NCBI GenBank assembly: GCA_916613615.1
Contig: OU744736.1
Coordinates: 9,993,724-10,057,723, forward strand
Origin: Steromphala cineraria
Taxonomy: Eukaryota; Mollusca; Gastropoda; Trochida; Trochidae
DNA: 64,000 nucleotides
Reading direction: 5' to 3'
Below the pieces are notes generated by a model. That model did not search any database, was not told where the DNA came from, and saw nothing but the letters and a program-made list of their open reading frames with translations. Shown here piece after piece: positions 52,701 to 64,000 of the stretch. The position numbers and the translations under genes were made by a program. Every line of letters begins with the position of its first letter. Position 1 is the stretch's first letter.

Positions 52701-55700
52701 GATTTAAAAACTATAGATTATCTACTGAATGCGAATGGCTCTTCAATCGAAAATCGACAAGAAAACGTGCACTTTTAAATCATGTTACCAAACAAAACAG
52801 CTACAAGATAAAAAGCGAACATTCTTGAATGAAGCCTCTACAGGCCTTGCTTCCAATCTTGTTGTATATCTTGCAGAGACCTGTCCAAAACCCACTTATC
52901 ATATGGTCGGAGAGACAATGGATGGTCAAGAATGTCCGGAATGACCACTTCAAGGGGAGATAAGTCAAGCTGTACTTGCTCATACTTCAACCATCAATCA
53001 TACTAAGGGGATGTTGTTTTGTACCAGACATGTGCTCGTTAGTGATACTACTGTAAAATACAAATTTTCTAAGTACGATCAAAGATTATCGTATTATGAC
53101 AATTCCCTATGTCATATTACATTTAGAAAAATGCTGATAAACTTTCATGAATTTTCAGTCTTAGCATCGAAAATACTTCATGCAACTATTATATGTAACT
53201 TATTATTCAATCAATACATTTCTTCGTATCAAGCAAGTTAATAAATTCAACAAACTTATTTACAAGACTTCGGCTGTGCAAAGCAAAGCAACAGTGACTG
53301 CATGTTGTATAGACTTGACTTTCAATGAGGAAGCCTTACAGAATCTAGATGAATGAAGACAGTAAAGGTAACAAATCAACACGAAACCAACAAAGACCCG
53401 CCATGTGCCCTCCACCTGTATCAACATCCCTTCCCTATTGACAACTGTCAATCACAAGAACCGTGTTCATATCAAATACCATCAACATGGCAAGAAAAGT
53501 GTGCAACGTCTTTGATACCAAAACAAAGCCATCAAGCAAGTAATACAAGCAGTGATACGAGTTTGGAGAAGAAGCACTGTACTGGTCAAATACTGGTCAA
53601 GAGAAGCCGCACTGGTCAAGGAACAGGTTGGACCTATCACTGACCACTGCTTTCATTTATCTGACCATATGATCCTTGTTGTGGGATGCAAATATTATCG
53701 TAGCTGATTCACTTCAAGGTATCACACGAATTGATACGAATGAAAGACACGTGTATCAGAATTCATTGATCTTGTCTTGCTTGTACAAAGCACCAGGGGG
53801 CCAAAGTGACCAATCTCTCATTTGTTTTCCTTTCTACTCCAAAAGTTGATCTTTAATATTGAACTCTCTCATTGTACAGTATGTAACGTCAAAGGTCATG
53901 CTGAGTTTAACAAATCGATTTAAGCATGTGCTTACTTCTTATATTCATACCAAGAGATTTTGAATTGGTTTAAAGTTCTTACTATTATTGAGTTACAATT
54001 TCCTGTGATAACAACCTGATTGCATGCACTAGCAAACTTTCCATCGAAGCTTTGATTACAGATATATCGTACCAGATCCTGCTATATCAGCGTTAAATAT
54101 CCGCGTAGCTCCTATAATACCCTGATAAACACCAACCCAAGCATCATCAAAGCTATTTTGTGATGATGACGAAATAATCCTAGTCACTTACCATTGTCGC
54201 AATTCCACTCAGTTTCAATGAAAACATGCTACAACAGTTACAGAAAAATTTGACATAAATCTGCTAAGTTATTTAAAGGGGGTGTGGTATTGTTGGTCAA
54301 TCGTTCTATGAATTTCTAAAGATGATTAACTTCGATGTACATTCTTGGTTGTCTGTTTGATACTATGTTATTATTTGACAAGCCTTAATGTTTTCAACTT
54401 CTTCGTTTGATTATTATTTTAACGAATTGCTGTACAATTTTCTGTTGTATGTGTTAACTGATTACCTTCCTCAACGGAACTCTTTTTATCAATTCCTTCC
54501 CTTGTTTTTTAATCATCCAGTGTCGGATACTCTATCTACATGGAATTTAGTGGTAAGCATTCTCCATATATCTAAATCTCCTCTTAATTTTACAAAGGAA
54601 TTTTGTACAACGAGGTTTCAAATACTGGAATGAAATGTTGAAACCAACAAATCACAATGGACGAAAGCTTTAAAAATTCAGTGAAACAAGAGTACATTGT
54701 TCTGAAATATTACAAAAAAGAAACTCCAAAACATAAACACATTCACCAAACCGGCATTCCGTAATTACAATAACGAACATGGAGTAAAGATTTAAAAATC
54801 TTGGCACAGATTTATAACGCACTAGATAGATAATTGGCACGTTCATATGCAGAGAATTCCCTCCATTAAAGAAACACGTGTTGCATAATTGCCGCCTATC
54901 TCCGAGTAACCGGTTTATATGTATAAATTGTATATGATTACATATCTGATATAAGAGTTAAGTGTACAAGCCAAGTGAACTATTGATTGTCTTGCACTTA
55001 CTAGCTAATCGTGTGTATCTTGTGTGGGAGTAGCTGTATCTAACCGATAGGCCATGTTATAACCACCTGATACAAAACTTTATCAAGGATATAGATAAAA
55101 GAATAGGAGGGAGAACATTTCCTTGTCGAAAGCCCCTTTTACAAACTCAGATCTCCTTTTAAGATACATATCATCGCAATCATCAATTATTGATAAACAT
55201 ACAAATTGTCTATGAGCATGATAGATTGAGTTTTCATAAGCTTAAAAGTGATCTCATTACAGCTACAAATTTCTCATAGTATTCTCGCTCTACTCATTAC
55301 TCAGTCTTACGAAGAAAAAGACGTAGCACGTACAAAATTTCGTCGATATTCGGACAATTTTTAACCAGTCAAGTATATAATACATCCGATACTTTAATTT
55401 GTTCTGTAACTGATATCTCGGCCCACGCTAGATACATGTAGACAAAACACAATAACAAAAGTCCTCCACATAACAAAAATATTTAAAAATTCACAAGCAA
55501 CAAAAACTTAATTACAAGATTGTCGATCTTTTTCAAAAATCTTCTTTAAAAAATGTTAAATATAGATTTACATTAGTGACATCAATCCTCGTCCACTTAA
55601 GGAGGTATATCTGTTTGATTTACATGGCTGTTTAGAATAATCAACGTTGTTCTGTGTGCTGCAGAACTAATTACCCGAGAACAAGCCCTGGTGTTTGTAG

Positions 55701-58700
55701 AGATAGATGGAAAATGTCTTATCGTACAACCAGCAACCTGTTGTACTCGTTCTTAGCACTCTAAAACACTAGGTGTTGTTCTCTGTTAACACAACACAAA
55801 CAACAATCTAAAAACACGTGGAAATAAAGTCATAGACTTGCTTTGTGCGTTGTTTGTTGTTGGCGTTCATGTGATGAAGAAATATTATTAGAACTACTTT
55901 AAAGGTTTATCGTTTAATTCTTACACAATAGAATAACAAATTTAAACTGATGAAGGATGACAAATAAAAATGTTACATGTAATCAATATGATTGCCAAAA
56001 CCTGCTTAAAACAAACAAACTCAATTGCGATTTCCGGGATTATTGCTATTAGAAAACTTTACATCATGGCAGGAAAAATAATTATCAATGTATAAAAACT
56101 ATTTAAAATCAAAGAAATATTTATGATGTCAAGTGATCGTTTCCCCATACTGCCAATTCTCGAATCTCAAAGCTGAACACTCGAGTCGACGAGTGATTGT
56201 ACTATTTCTAAGTTTTTTGATACAGATAAGAGCGAAAGGTGTAAAAACTGAATGAGATCTGGCACATCTGCTATCTGAAGCACATCGTGGAATGCTCTTG
56301 TTTCCTCAACATTCCTCTATAGTATGTCTATAGTAGCTGTTGGGATAGCAGAGAGTACATAACTCACTAAACGGTTGAACGTTCTGTTGAAATCATACGA
56401 TTTAAAAGCATTTATTATAGAGGAGAGCGATTATATCTTTTAATTCAAAAGCAATTATTATTTTCGGGAACAATATTTGAAAGGCCTTAACATTCCTCTG
56501 TAGTAAGTCTATAGTAGCTAGTACATGCTTTAGGGAACCAAAAAGTACATAACTCACTAAACGGTTGAACGTTCTGTTGAAATCATACGATTTAAAAGCA
56601 TTTATTATAGAGGAGAGCGATAACATCTTTTAATTCAAAAGCAATTATTATTTTCGGGAACAATATTTGAAAGGCCTTAACATTCCTCTGTAGTAAGTCT
56701 ATAGTAGCTAGTACATGCTTTAGGGAACCAAAAAGTACATAACTCATTAAACGGTTGAACGTTCTGTTGAAATCATACGATTCAAAAGCATTTATTATAG
56801 AGGAGAGCGATTACATCTTTTAATTCAAAAGCAATTATTATTTTCGGGAAAAATATTTGAAAGGCCTAACATTCCTCTGTAGTAAGTCTATAGTAGCTAG
56901 TACATGCTTTAGGGAACCAAAAAGTACATAACTCACTAAACGGTTGAACGTTCTGTTGAAATCATACGATTCAAAAGCATTTATTATAGAGGAGAGCGAT
57001 GACAATTCAAAAGCAATTATTATCAACTCGAAGGGATTTCTAACCATTGTTTCCTTAACAATCCACTGTAGTATTATGTCCTTAGTAGGTACTAGGGATA
57101 CAAAGTACATAAAACTCCCTCAACGGTTATATGTTGTGTTGAAATTATAGAGAAGAACGTTGAAATGCTACAATTCAAAAGCAATAATTATATTCGGGAA
57201 CAACATTTGAAGGGCTTTCTAAACATAGTTTCCTTAACAATCGACTGTAGTATGTCCTTGGTAGATACAACACGCTCCAGGGATAGCATAAAATACATAA
57301 CTCACAAACCAGTTATATGTTGTGTTGAAATCATACGATTCAAAACCATTTTTATAGAGAAGAACGTTGAAATCTTACATAACATTTTTCAAAAGCAGTA
57401 ATTCTTAACGGGGACAATGTTTGGAGTGTCGTATTTCAAAAATCGCTTTATCGGCATACCGGAGCGTACATAACTCCTCTGCTGCTTTATGTTCTGTTGA
57501 AATCATACGGTTCAAAATCATTTATCATATAGGAGAGCGATGACATAGTCCAATCCAAAAGGAAGTATTACAAAAAAGAACAGCTTTGAAGGGTCTTCTC
57601 AAAATGTAAGGGTGCCATGATTTTACAATCATTTCAAACTGTTATATACATGTGCATATTAAGTGAAAATAAGACGTTGTTATCAAGCTATTGAACATTT
57701 TGGCATAACACAGAACGTGAGACCTTATATCTAGTTTGCAGAAAAAGAAATTACCTTGTCAACTAAAATCGAGATATGGTGGTTTGTTTTAAGGGGACAT
57801 AACTCTAGACAAACAGTTTCAGACTTGGTGGTCCCCTCAACAACAAGGTTTACATATCCGGTGGCGCATCTTTAACTGTTATCTAGTTACGGTACTTGTT
57901 TAAACAAAAACATATCGTAATGGCGATCTGTCAAGGAAAGGGAACCAAGCAATCTATTGTGACTAGTTCGGTACCCTTTAGCACGAGGTTGGTAATCTTT
58001 CCAAAGACACAGAAGATCCTATGTATCCATGTCAGAGGTTTATGGACCTATGTCTAACGAGGCGCCAACGTTCAAGTGCTTCAGGCGCCGAAAGGAGTGG
58101 AAGAATATACTAAAGTTGATTTTATAGTTCTTATCAAGATAAAGTAGATTGCTTCTGTAATAATGGGGTCGCACACTTTCACCTTGAACTCACTGATCTA
58201 GTTGTTTTCTCGGAAAAGATCGTATCAAACATGGGTTTGTTACTTTGTTGAGAACATGTGTTTACCAACCGGTAGCACTCAGTAAGAATCAAACAGCTTT
58301 TGTTTGTTCAATTAAAAACACAAGCTCGTTTGAAAAACGTGAATTGTGCTTTGTAAATGTCTATCACTATATTTCGATTCATCTACATGTTCAGTTGATT
58401 AACAATGTACATGCATGGTGCTTTAAAATATACTCCTGATGCAACTGTTGCAATGACATGTACCATTGGCAAGTTTTAATTGACTGACTTTACATTTAAG
58501 ACGACTTTCAACTTTTTTTATTCATAGATATAAATTGTAAAATAAGAAAAATAAAGTCCACACCAATAGTTGGCACAAGAGGGGGGCCTTTAGATTAACG
58601 ATTACATTGATGTTTGCCATTTAGAAAATATGATAGAAATATTATGTGACGTAGTCTCTAAGAGGCTACTCTTGAACATGAAAAAAACCGGAAAGATTTA

Positions 58701-59992
58701 ATAGTAATTAAGCTTGTGTTTGCCTTCATCAAGTAAAACCTGAATAACCAACATCCAAAGAATCCAACATTTTCAAAGACTAAATTATTTCAAAGGGTAT
58801 ATTAAATAGACAAAACTATAACTATAAGTCCCCTGAGACAAATTTGTTCAAGAGTCGCGAGTTAGCTTGCTGAAATGTTCCAGAATCCGGAAAGCATACC
58901 AGAAAGTCAAACACCATATTTTCCTTTTGACTTGAGAGGCAACTGAATTCCAACATAGGACAAGACTCGACAACAGTTTTCATCAGATAAACCCCTTTGT
59001 TCTAGCCTCAAGCAAATTGTTATCACATGAAAAAGAGCATATATTTAGACATGATATATGAGAGGTCAAAGGGCATGGTACTGATACACGATTGGGTGGT
59101 TCCATATTACACGTGTGGCAAGAAAACTTGGCAATGGTATAAGCTTGACTGCCTATCTTTTGAGTTTATGTCAAGATGGATTTTGACAGTTTGTTAGATG
59201 GAAAATTTTAATAAGGCATTGTTTTATGTTCAACTAGATTTAAAAATAATCTTGTTAACATAAATTGTAATAGTAATCATGAAGACAGAAGTTGATTTCG
59301 TTAACTACCTCTGACAACAAGCTGAGGACATTAGAATGTTCAGTATATGAATTGAATACTTGATATGATTATCAAACATAAAAGCTTTGACAATGACCAC
59401 CGAGTAAATTTTAGCTGAATGTAATATATACTATGCACAAAGCAAGACACCTACCGGTTGGAACAGTTCCCCCGTACAGAGCCAGTAGAGGATCTGGTGT
59501 CGGGGATGTTGGTGTTGCTGTAGTGGTCGTTGGTGTGGTTTTGGTCGTTGGTGTAGAGGTTGTTGTTGTCTTGGTTGTTTTAGGAGATTTCGGGCTGTTG
59601 TTGTCGGATATGACAATGGTATCCTGTGGCCAGGGGTCAAGAATCGCCACTCGACCATCGTTCTGGGTCTCGCAAGTACAGGTGTGGTTGCCGTTCACAA
59701 GTTTCTGGACAAGAAGGGTCACGGAGTCAGACAGCTGGAGAAGAAGCAGACGTTGTCCTGTTGTCTTTTGCTTCAGGTCGTCAACTTCCTCCCGCAGTTT
59801 CCTATTTTCGTGACTCTGACGACGAAGTTCCATAAGGACGAAATCCAGAGCTTCTTTGAAGTCTTCATCCCTCGTGCCCAGGCATGACTCGGACCAGCGA
59901 AATTCTTGTACTGTTGGCTGGCAGACGACACACGCCGCGAGACAGACGACACATATCAGAAGCAGACGACACGTCGTTAGGTAAGACGCCAT
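37772..59992 (-). CDS. Secreted fibrinogen-related protein with coiled coil and Thr-rich stalk, two exons
   Basis: Exon 1 is 59992-59455 and exon 2 is 38472-37772, both phase 1 at the junction, giving 412 residues. Residues 1-24 form a signal peptide. Residues about 43-100 are heptad-like and rich in E/L/K/R (coiled coil, probable oligomerisation), followed by NHT (N-glycosylation) and CTC. Residues about 132-168 are a Thr/Pro-rich, mucin-like stalk. Residues 180-404 are a fibrinogen C-terminal domain: WTLIQRRQNGSTDFYKPW, EEFWLGNEKIHLLT, NCARKFHCGWWFSTC, NFNGRYYEGG. The usual Cys pairs are present (181/210, 343/356), with an extra Cys349. The loop where Asp residues normally bind calcium (about 331-341) keeps only Asp333. 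Such proteins are expanded in molluscs and often act as secreted lectin-like recognition molecules; a role here is inferred. The ATG at 59992 is preferred over an in-frame TTG six bases upstream. The intron is about 21 kb, so an extra phase-1 exon inside it cannot be excluded. Confidence 0.85.
38605..38672. repeat. Fragment of a repeat widespread in molluscs
   Basis: GTGAGTTATTGTTTTACTCC followed by GGCAATATTTCAACCATTAG. A better-preserved relative is at 41960-42030. The block TTTTACGCCGCTT...GCAATATTTCAGCCAT...GGCG recurs in many molluscan genomes, probably as a short mobile-element remnant. Confidence 0.6.
40880..41400. repeat. TCATCA/CATAAACAT-type microsatellite region
   Basis: An irregular array of ATCATC, GTCATC and CAACATAAACATCAT units, interrupted by a perfect hairpin insertion. 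The minus-strand open frame across it (Asp/Tyr/Asn-rich) is a by-product of the repeat. Confidence 0.8.
41159..41247. repeat. Perfect 41-bp stem hairpin with 7-nt loop
   Basis: Arms 41159-41199 and 41207-41247 are exact reverse complements around the loop TCGAAAT. AATCATTGTC flanks both sides (41151-41160 and 41247-41256) and may be a target-site duplication, although the host sequence is itself repetitive. Base composition differs from the surrounding TCATCA repeat. Confidence 0.9.
41960..42030. repeat. Second copy of the widespread molluscan repeat
   Basis: TTTTACGCCGCTTGGGCAAT followed by ATTTCAGCCATTAGCGGCG. It is closer to the common form than the copy at 38605. Confidence 0.6.
46140..46225. 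repeat. AT-rich low-complexity tract
   Basis: Runs of AATAAA, TATA and poly-A over about 80 bases. The AATAAA motifs here are compositional and not evidence of a gene end. Confidence 0.85.
47163..47279. repeat. Imperfect 115-bp fold-back with AAACTAATGGAG arms
   Basis: The two halves are reverse complements over about 58 bp with about nine differences. The outer block is GATATGGTCC and the inner block AGTCTCCATTAGTTTG, with the centre near TAGGCCGTTAGGCC. It is probably a very short MITE. Confidence 0.75.
47741..47953 (+). mobile_element. 3' half of a GGGCAGTAGCACG-type MITE
   Basis: Matches the right half of the full copy at 49281-49648, from TTCCTTTTTCTTACACAAAA to the terminal ACGTGCTACTGCCCCTTTAA. 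The left half is missing. Confidence 0.75.
48095..48744 (+). CDS. Tentative small two-exon gene for a basic Cys-containing peptide
   Basis: A possible exon 48095-48197 (donor AG/GTAATA) and exon 48686-48744 (acceptor TTTTCAG after a T-rich tract) join in frame to 53 residues. The N-terminal half is Lys/Arg-rich and the C-terminal half has five Cys, including CDNCKHC. A competing ATG at 48076 reads the same exon in another frame and joins to a 46-residue product ending in PVSEM. After the stop there are about 155 bases and then a canonical AATAAA (48899-48904) followed by T-rich sequence, which looks like a real 3' end. It lies inside the large intron of the fibrinogen-related gene, on the opposite strand. 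I recognise no family. It may be a non-coding spliced RNA, or nothing. Confidence 0.25.
48899..48904 (+). promoter_or_regulatory. AATAAA polyadenylation signal of the tentative small gene
   Basis: Canonical hexamer followed by a T-rich stretch, 155 bases after the putative stop codon at 48744. Confidence 0.35.
49281..49648 (+). mobile_element. Full-length 368-bp MITE (CTTTAAAGGGGCAGTAGC ends)
   Basis: The left end CTTTAAAGGGGCAGTAGCAC is repeated as its inverted complement at 49622-49648 with one mismatch in the first 26 bp. It has no coding content. The palindromic CTTTAAAG at both ends hides the exact target-site duplication (TTAA or TTTAAA are possible). Partial copies lie at 36187 and 47741. 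Confidence 0.85.
51759..51842. repeat. Fragment of a dispersed repeat (GGACGGTCACTTGCCC type)
   Basis: AGTCGAACTTGTATAAACGG, then TCCCTTGGACGGTCACTTGC and GTCCCCTTGGGTGGCCGC form short internal inverted matches (CCCTTGG against GTGGCCGC-like blocks). This resembles the ends of a dispersed invertebrate MITE family; it is a fragment only. Confidence 0.4.
56310..57600. repeat. Tandem array, unit about 181-190 bp, six or seven copies
   Basis: The landmark CATTCCTCT recurs at 56310, 56491, 56681 and 56870 (spacings 181, 190, 189) and continues as degenerate copies near 57058, 57240 and 57425. Each unit contains GTACATAACTCACTAAACGG, TTCTGTTGAAATCATACG and TTTTCGGGAACAA. The middle copies are almost identical and the outer ones decayed. 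Open frames in the array are repeat by-products. It lies inside the large intron of the fibrinogen-related gene, about 1.9 kb from exon 1. Confidence 0.9.
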
Positions 59993-59998
59993 GATCAA

Positions 59999-61200
59999 AT
60001 AGTCATCCTAGTCAATTTCATAATTTCACCCAGATGACATATTCATGCAACTGTTAATGCATGGTATTTATTCATAACGTCTTTTTGATGTCTCAATCTC
60101 AGTTAAAGCTGCATTTGACGTTCTCATATCACAATCTTCTGATCCCAATGAAACACATCACTTACAACTCATGATGAGCAGACGACATATGGACTGAGCT
60201 CCGAACACGGTTGTGGTAGAGACCACACTGAATGAAGAGCTCACGAGTGTTAACTGCATGTGCGAGTACAGCTCAACCAATCTGGGAAGACGTGCAGTTT
60301 CCGTGTATCACTCGACGGAAGCATTAACAGGCCTGCAGAGAAGCAGTGGTTCCTGGGAGGAACAAAAGCATTTCCATGTGTGGGCTACAACTTCTTATTG
60401 CTTTATCAGTGTAAGGTTAATTCGTCTTTGATTTGTGAAAAATTGAGGGATACCGGAAAGGTGAAATGGGCGTTGTTCCTTCTGTTTCAACATTATTTTC
60501 GACAATCTTAACACTGAAACACGTGGTATGTTTTAACATATGCAGAACAAAAAGATGAACGATATAATTGCTTCCATATTCAAAGTTAAATGTTCCAAGT
60601 CTTTGTTTAAGAATTTTGTATTTTGTTCTGAAAAATACTTCTATCTAGTTCAGCATTTTTCATTATATAGGATATCTACATATAAGTAAAAACTGGAAGG
60701 TGATTATTCGTTTACATTGAATTAATTCATTTTATCGACTGCCCCTTCGCTGTCAAATACGTCGAATAAAAATAAGTAGAGAGGGTAATATGAATAAATT
60801 AAGAAAACACAATGCACCAAGGCAGACAAGACACCGTTTCCTTCTACCGACCTCTCCTCTAGAGATAGTGTAGCTCATACTTATTGTTCCCTAAAATAAG
60901 TTTGACATATCTAGATGACCTGACAGGGGGTTAGATTGTGTTTCCTTCCGCGGTGCTTACAGGTAAGTGGATACCAAGGATGGTACCTTCTTATCAGCGT
61001 TATCGTGCAGGATCACTGCACAGCTTCAAGGATCACAAACATATGGGGAGAGAAAGCCTAGATGTTAGATTTCACGTAACGAGATGTGAATACCTGTTTA
61101 TAGTCGATCGAAACTCCAAATCTCGTAAATTGGCTTAGTTACGAAATACATTCTAGAAACATGGTGTTTTACTAATCATGAAAAACAAAGCTATAAAAAG
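59999..61200. other. Upstream region of the fibrinogen-related gene
   Basis: The sequence upstream of the start codon on the minus strand should hold its promoter and 5' UTR, but no TATA box or initiator could be assigned. A plus-strand open frame at 60260-60511 has several Cys and no recognisable domain. Confidence 0.35.
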
Positions 61201-61239
61201 TTGTTTTTTTATTTCTGGCTAAACATATATTTCCAACAA

Positions 61240-61900
61240 TTTCAAGGCCGAAACCAGAACATAAAAAGGTATTATGAAGATAGTTATCTTGAACAAAGAG
61301 AACAATTTCATCAAGAACAGAACATTCCAAGGGACCATGAACATATGATGAAGTAATAACATAGCGAAAAGTCTTGAAGAATTAGAACCAAGAGGAAGAA
61401 GGAAGGAAGAGGAATGATAGGAATACAAGGGGGAATAGCAAGACATAAACAAAGGGAATATAGAGAAAGTATTAATAAACAGTAACAACGAAAATGGCAT
61501 ATAATGAATATCTGGAAGAGAAGAGAATAATAAGTTTAAATAGAAATAGAAATGTAAAAGGATATAACGATATTTGAGAGAATTACAAAATGACTAAAAA
61601 GATCTAAACCTGACCCAAAATATTCCAGCTTTGGTGATTTTACCAATCAGTATAGAAGAAGAAAGAGAATACTACAGAATTTTAACAAACAACATCTGAA
61701 GTATTTTGATATGTAAAATATCAAGATGAATATTAGTAATAAATGTTAGTAGAATAGCATTTGGAATAGTATGAAGAATGTCAAGGAGAATATAAAAATA
61801 GAATGATAGGGAAAATGTTGAATAAAATCCTAAAGTATATGAAAATCAAGGAGGAAAGAAAGAAAAGTGATAAAGTAAATATATTACATGAAGTGGCAAT
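61240..61900. other. Purine-skewed tract
   Basis: The plus strand is strongly enriched in A and G for about 650 bases (for example GAGGAAGAAGGAAGGAAGAG near 61391), with few C residues. It is not a simple microsatellite and has no coding frame I can support. Confidence 0.6.
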
Positions 61901-64000
61901 ATCGTCTATCACGAACAAATAAAAAGCAGACAGAACATGAAGTTGATCAACTAAAAAAACTTTCGAAAATTGTTACGAATAACAAGACGTTATGTCGTAA
62001 ATAAAATGCCATAAAAAAATAACGATAACGTTTATTTAATCAAAAAATCACAAGTCAACCCTACTGAGAGTGAAGATTTTCTTGTTATCTTTATTGAGCA
62101 GAATTGAAAAACACGAAATCGTCTTATCACATAATGTAAAAGGTTATGAACTCATAATTCAATTTGAGCCAATAATATGCTGTCTTTGATGTAACATCGG
62201 AAGTCAGAGTTTCTGAAGCTCCAAACAGCGACCATGGCGCTGTATTTTGAATGACTCCTGCTGTTTTGCAGACAGCTTGGACTTTTTTTGCAATTCGAAT
62301 GCAAGTTTTTTACGTTTTTGATAATTTGATCTTTTTCTCATGGAAAACGACCTTTTGATGTCAGTCTGCTGTTAAAGTCGTTAAGAAAAATAAAAGTATG
62401 TTTGTTAACTTTATATTTCAGAACATTCATGTCGTGTATATATAATACTATATAATTAGAAGTAGGCAAGATAAGTTCGGAAGTTCGTACAATATTTTTA
62501 CATTTAACCAATGGTATAAGTACGATAATTTGTAATTGTTCCTGTCCTTACTGAAAGTCGAAACAAGTCGAAATAGGGTGCTCCCTTTTTAGATAAAATG
62601 TTTGTCAACGTTTTAAAAATATTCTAGAATCTTCCAAAATACGGAAGATTTACAATAAACAAATGTGTTGAGCCAGTATCGAATCAATTTTATACCAAAA
62701 TCTAGACTTTCATTAAGTCTGTATTATTTAAAATAATTATTTTCATATCATCATTCTGATGTATATTTTAGGATATTTGTTTTGTTACCGACTCACGTTA
62801 AGTACCGGTTTAAACATATTTTTCTGGGGTTCTGGTAAATTATTTTCATTTTATATTACATTTCAACCTTAAAGGATAATCAATGTATGCCGTTCGACCA
62901 AGTTCGACGCAAAATAGATGATGCATATTCTTTAGATCGTCCTTATAACCAATCCACTTCTCTATTCTTTAATATATACCTGTTTTAGATAGTCCATGAC
63001 CTACATTTTCAATGATGATAATGATATAGGGTTATTGAGAATGTCAAAAGTCAAGATCCATGAAATTTAAGAAGTATGTTGCACATTCTTGCATATATTG
63101 CCAAGATTTCTGTCATTTCTATCCTTCATATGGGTTCAATAATTGCCTTGCATAATCAAGATGATAGCTTTTGTTTAGTATTAGCTTACTATACGTTTGT
63201 CATACCTAAAACGTTCTGTCATTTCACAAGGGGCAAAGCGCCTAGGGGATTGGGCACTTTGCCCAAAACTACAGGGCAAAGCGCCCCTTTGTCAAAATAC
63301 CTGTACGTAAATATATCCTTATACAGTGATGATAGGTTCAAAAAGCATGTGCCACGTGACAGTCTAATAGGTATAAGTATTAATAATTTTTACACATTTA
63401 ATAGTTTTCAACTTTAAAACATGAATATACAACTTTCAAAACTTGAAATTTCACCTTTAAAAACATATACACCTTTAAAAACGTCAGTGAATTTGGCCCT
63501 TATAAGTTTTCGTAATTTTAACATTGGTATGGTTTAAACATATTTTTATTTCCGAAGAAATCTGGTTTGTCAAACAAGCAATAACTCTGCTTATATCAAT
63601 GCCGCACCAGTACATACATGAAACAATTGCATGCACAAGAACTGAACAGAACAAGTTACAAATGAAAACATAATCTGATTGCGGTCTATATACACAGTGC
63701 TTGTAGAAAATATTAACATTGGTATCAAAAGTTCAGTTAAATTTAAGATCAGTACTTACACTTGAAATATAAGAAACATGGCCAAACAATATTCCTGTAC
63801 ATACCAGATACCTTTTATAAGTTAGTGATTTATTTATTTCTTTAAGGATAAAATGTTTGATCAAGTTGTTTTTGAATTTCGATACTCAGACTTATTGTTT
63901 CTCCACCCGGTTATCCGTAGTCGGAGAACAACATGCCGAGTATTAGGCAAAAATATCTGTCGGAATTTTAGTACGTACAGCTTTTCATCGATGTTGTGTG
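61900..64000. other. AT-rich sequence, no gene recognised
   Basis: One GC-rich spot at about 63228-63290 repeats GGGCAAAGCGCC twice around a GGGCACTTTGCCC palindrome. The rest shows no coding or repeat structure that I can support. Confidence 0.45.

Larger units (their letters stand above)
38473..59454 (-). other. About 21-kb intron of the fibrinogen-related gene
   Basis: The donor is CCG/GTAGGT at 59454 and the acceptor TTTCAG/ACTGTGAC at 38473, read on the minus strand. The intron is AT-rich and contains the repeats and the possible small plus-strand gene listed separately. I found no other exon with fibrinogen, coiled-coil or signal-peptide features on this strand. Confidence 0.7.

Noticed and set aside
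53353..53643. 96-codon plus-strand frame
   Set aside because: It begins in ordinary intron sequence, contains short ACTGGTCAA repeats, lacks a domain and has no splice or UTR context.
59433..59835. Plus-strand Val/Gly-rich open frames overlapping exon 1 of the fibrinogen-related gene
   Set aside because: These are antisense shadows of the Thr/Pro-rich stalk; the minus strand has the signal peptide, coiled coil and splice donor.

Overview
This is A+T-rich nuclear DNA from an animal, most likely a bivalve mollusc. The evidence is spliced genes with GT-AG introns, a secreted fibrinogen-related protein with a coiled coil, and a repeat load typical of bivalves: a pearl-like tandem-core element, a tRNA-derived SINE and many short inverted-repeat elements. 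The species was not identified. Three genes are well supported, and one small spliced transcript is tentative.

Layout. 1-3942 is intergenic, ending in a terminal-repeat element with about three 167-bp repeats (2867-3557) and the proximal MOB3 promoter. 3943-11930 (+) is a complete seven-exon MOB3-type MOB kinase activator gene; its introns carry a SINE and inverted-repeat elements. 11931 to about 16714 is AT-rich and may be a long MOB3 3' UTR. 16790-17340 holds two hairpin-forming repeat units. 17902-25262 (+) is a complete eleven-exon gene for the E3-binding protein (protein X, PDHX) of the mitochondrial pyruvate dehydrogenase complex. 26200-37380 has no convincing gene but is dense in mobile-element remnants: a fold-back element with a CG-rich palindrome, a 621-bp element filled with ACGAAT motifs, a pearl-like 156-bp tandem array, and a 940-bp terminal-inverted-repeat element. 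37772-59992 (-) is a two-exon gene for a secreted fibrinogen-related protein, split by an intron of about 21 kb. That intron holds a perfect 41-bp hairpin, fold-backs, several MITE copies, a roughly 190-bp tandem array and a possible small plus-strand gene. 60000-64000 is upstream of that gene, with a purine-skewed tract and no confident gene.

The three genes are unrelated in function (kinase co-activator signalling, mitochondrial acetyl-CoA production, secreted recognition or adhesion protein) and do not form a functional cluster. No full-length transposase, reverse transcriptase, CRISPR array, rRNA gene or convincing tRNA gene was found. All exon boundaries were deduced by eye from splice motifs, reading phase and protein-family similarity, and all three coding sequences join in frame (219, 491 and 412 residues).
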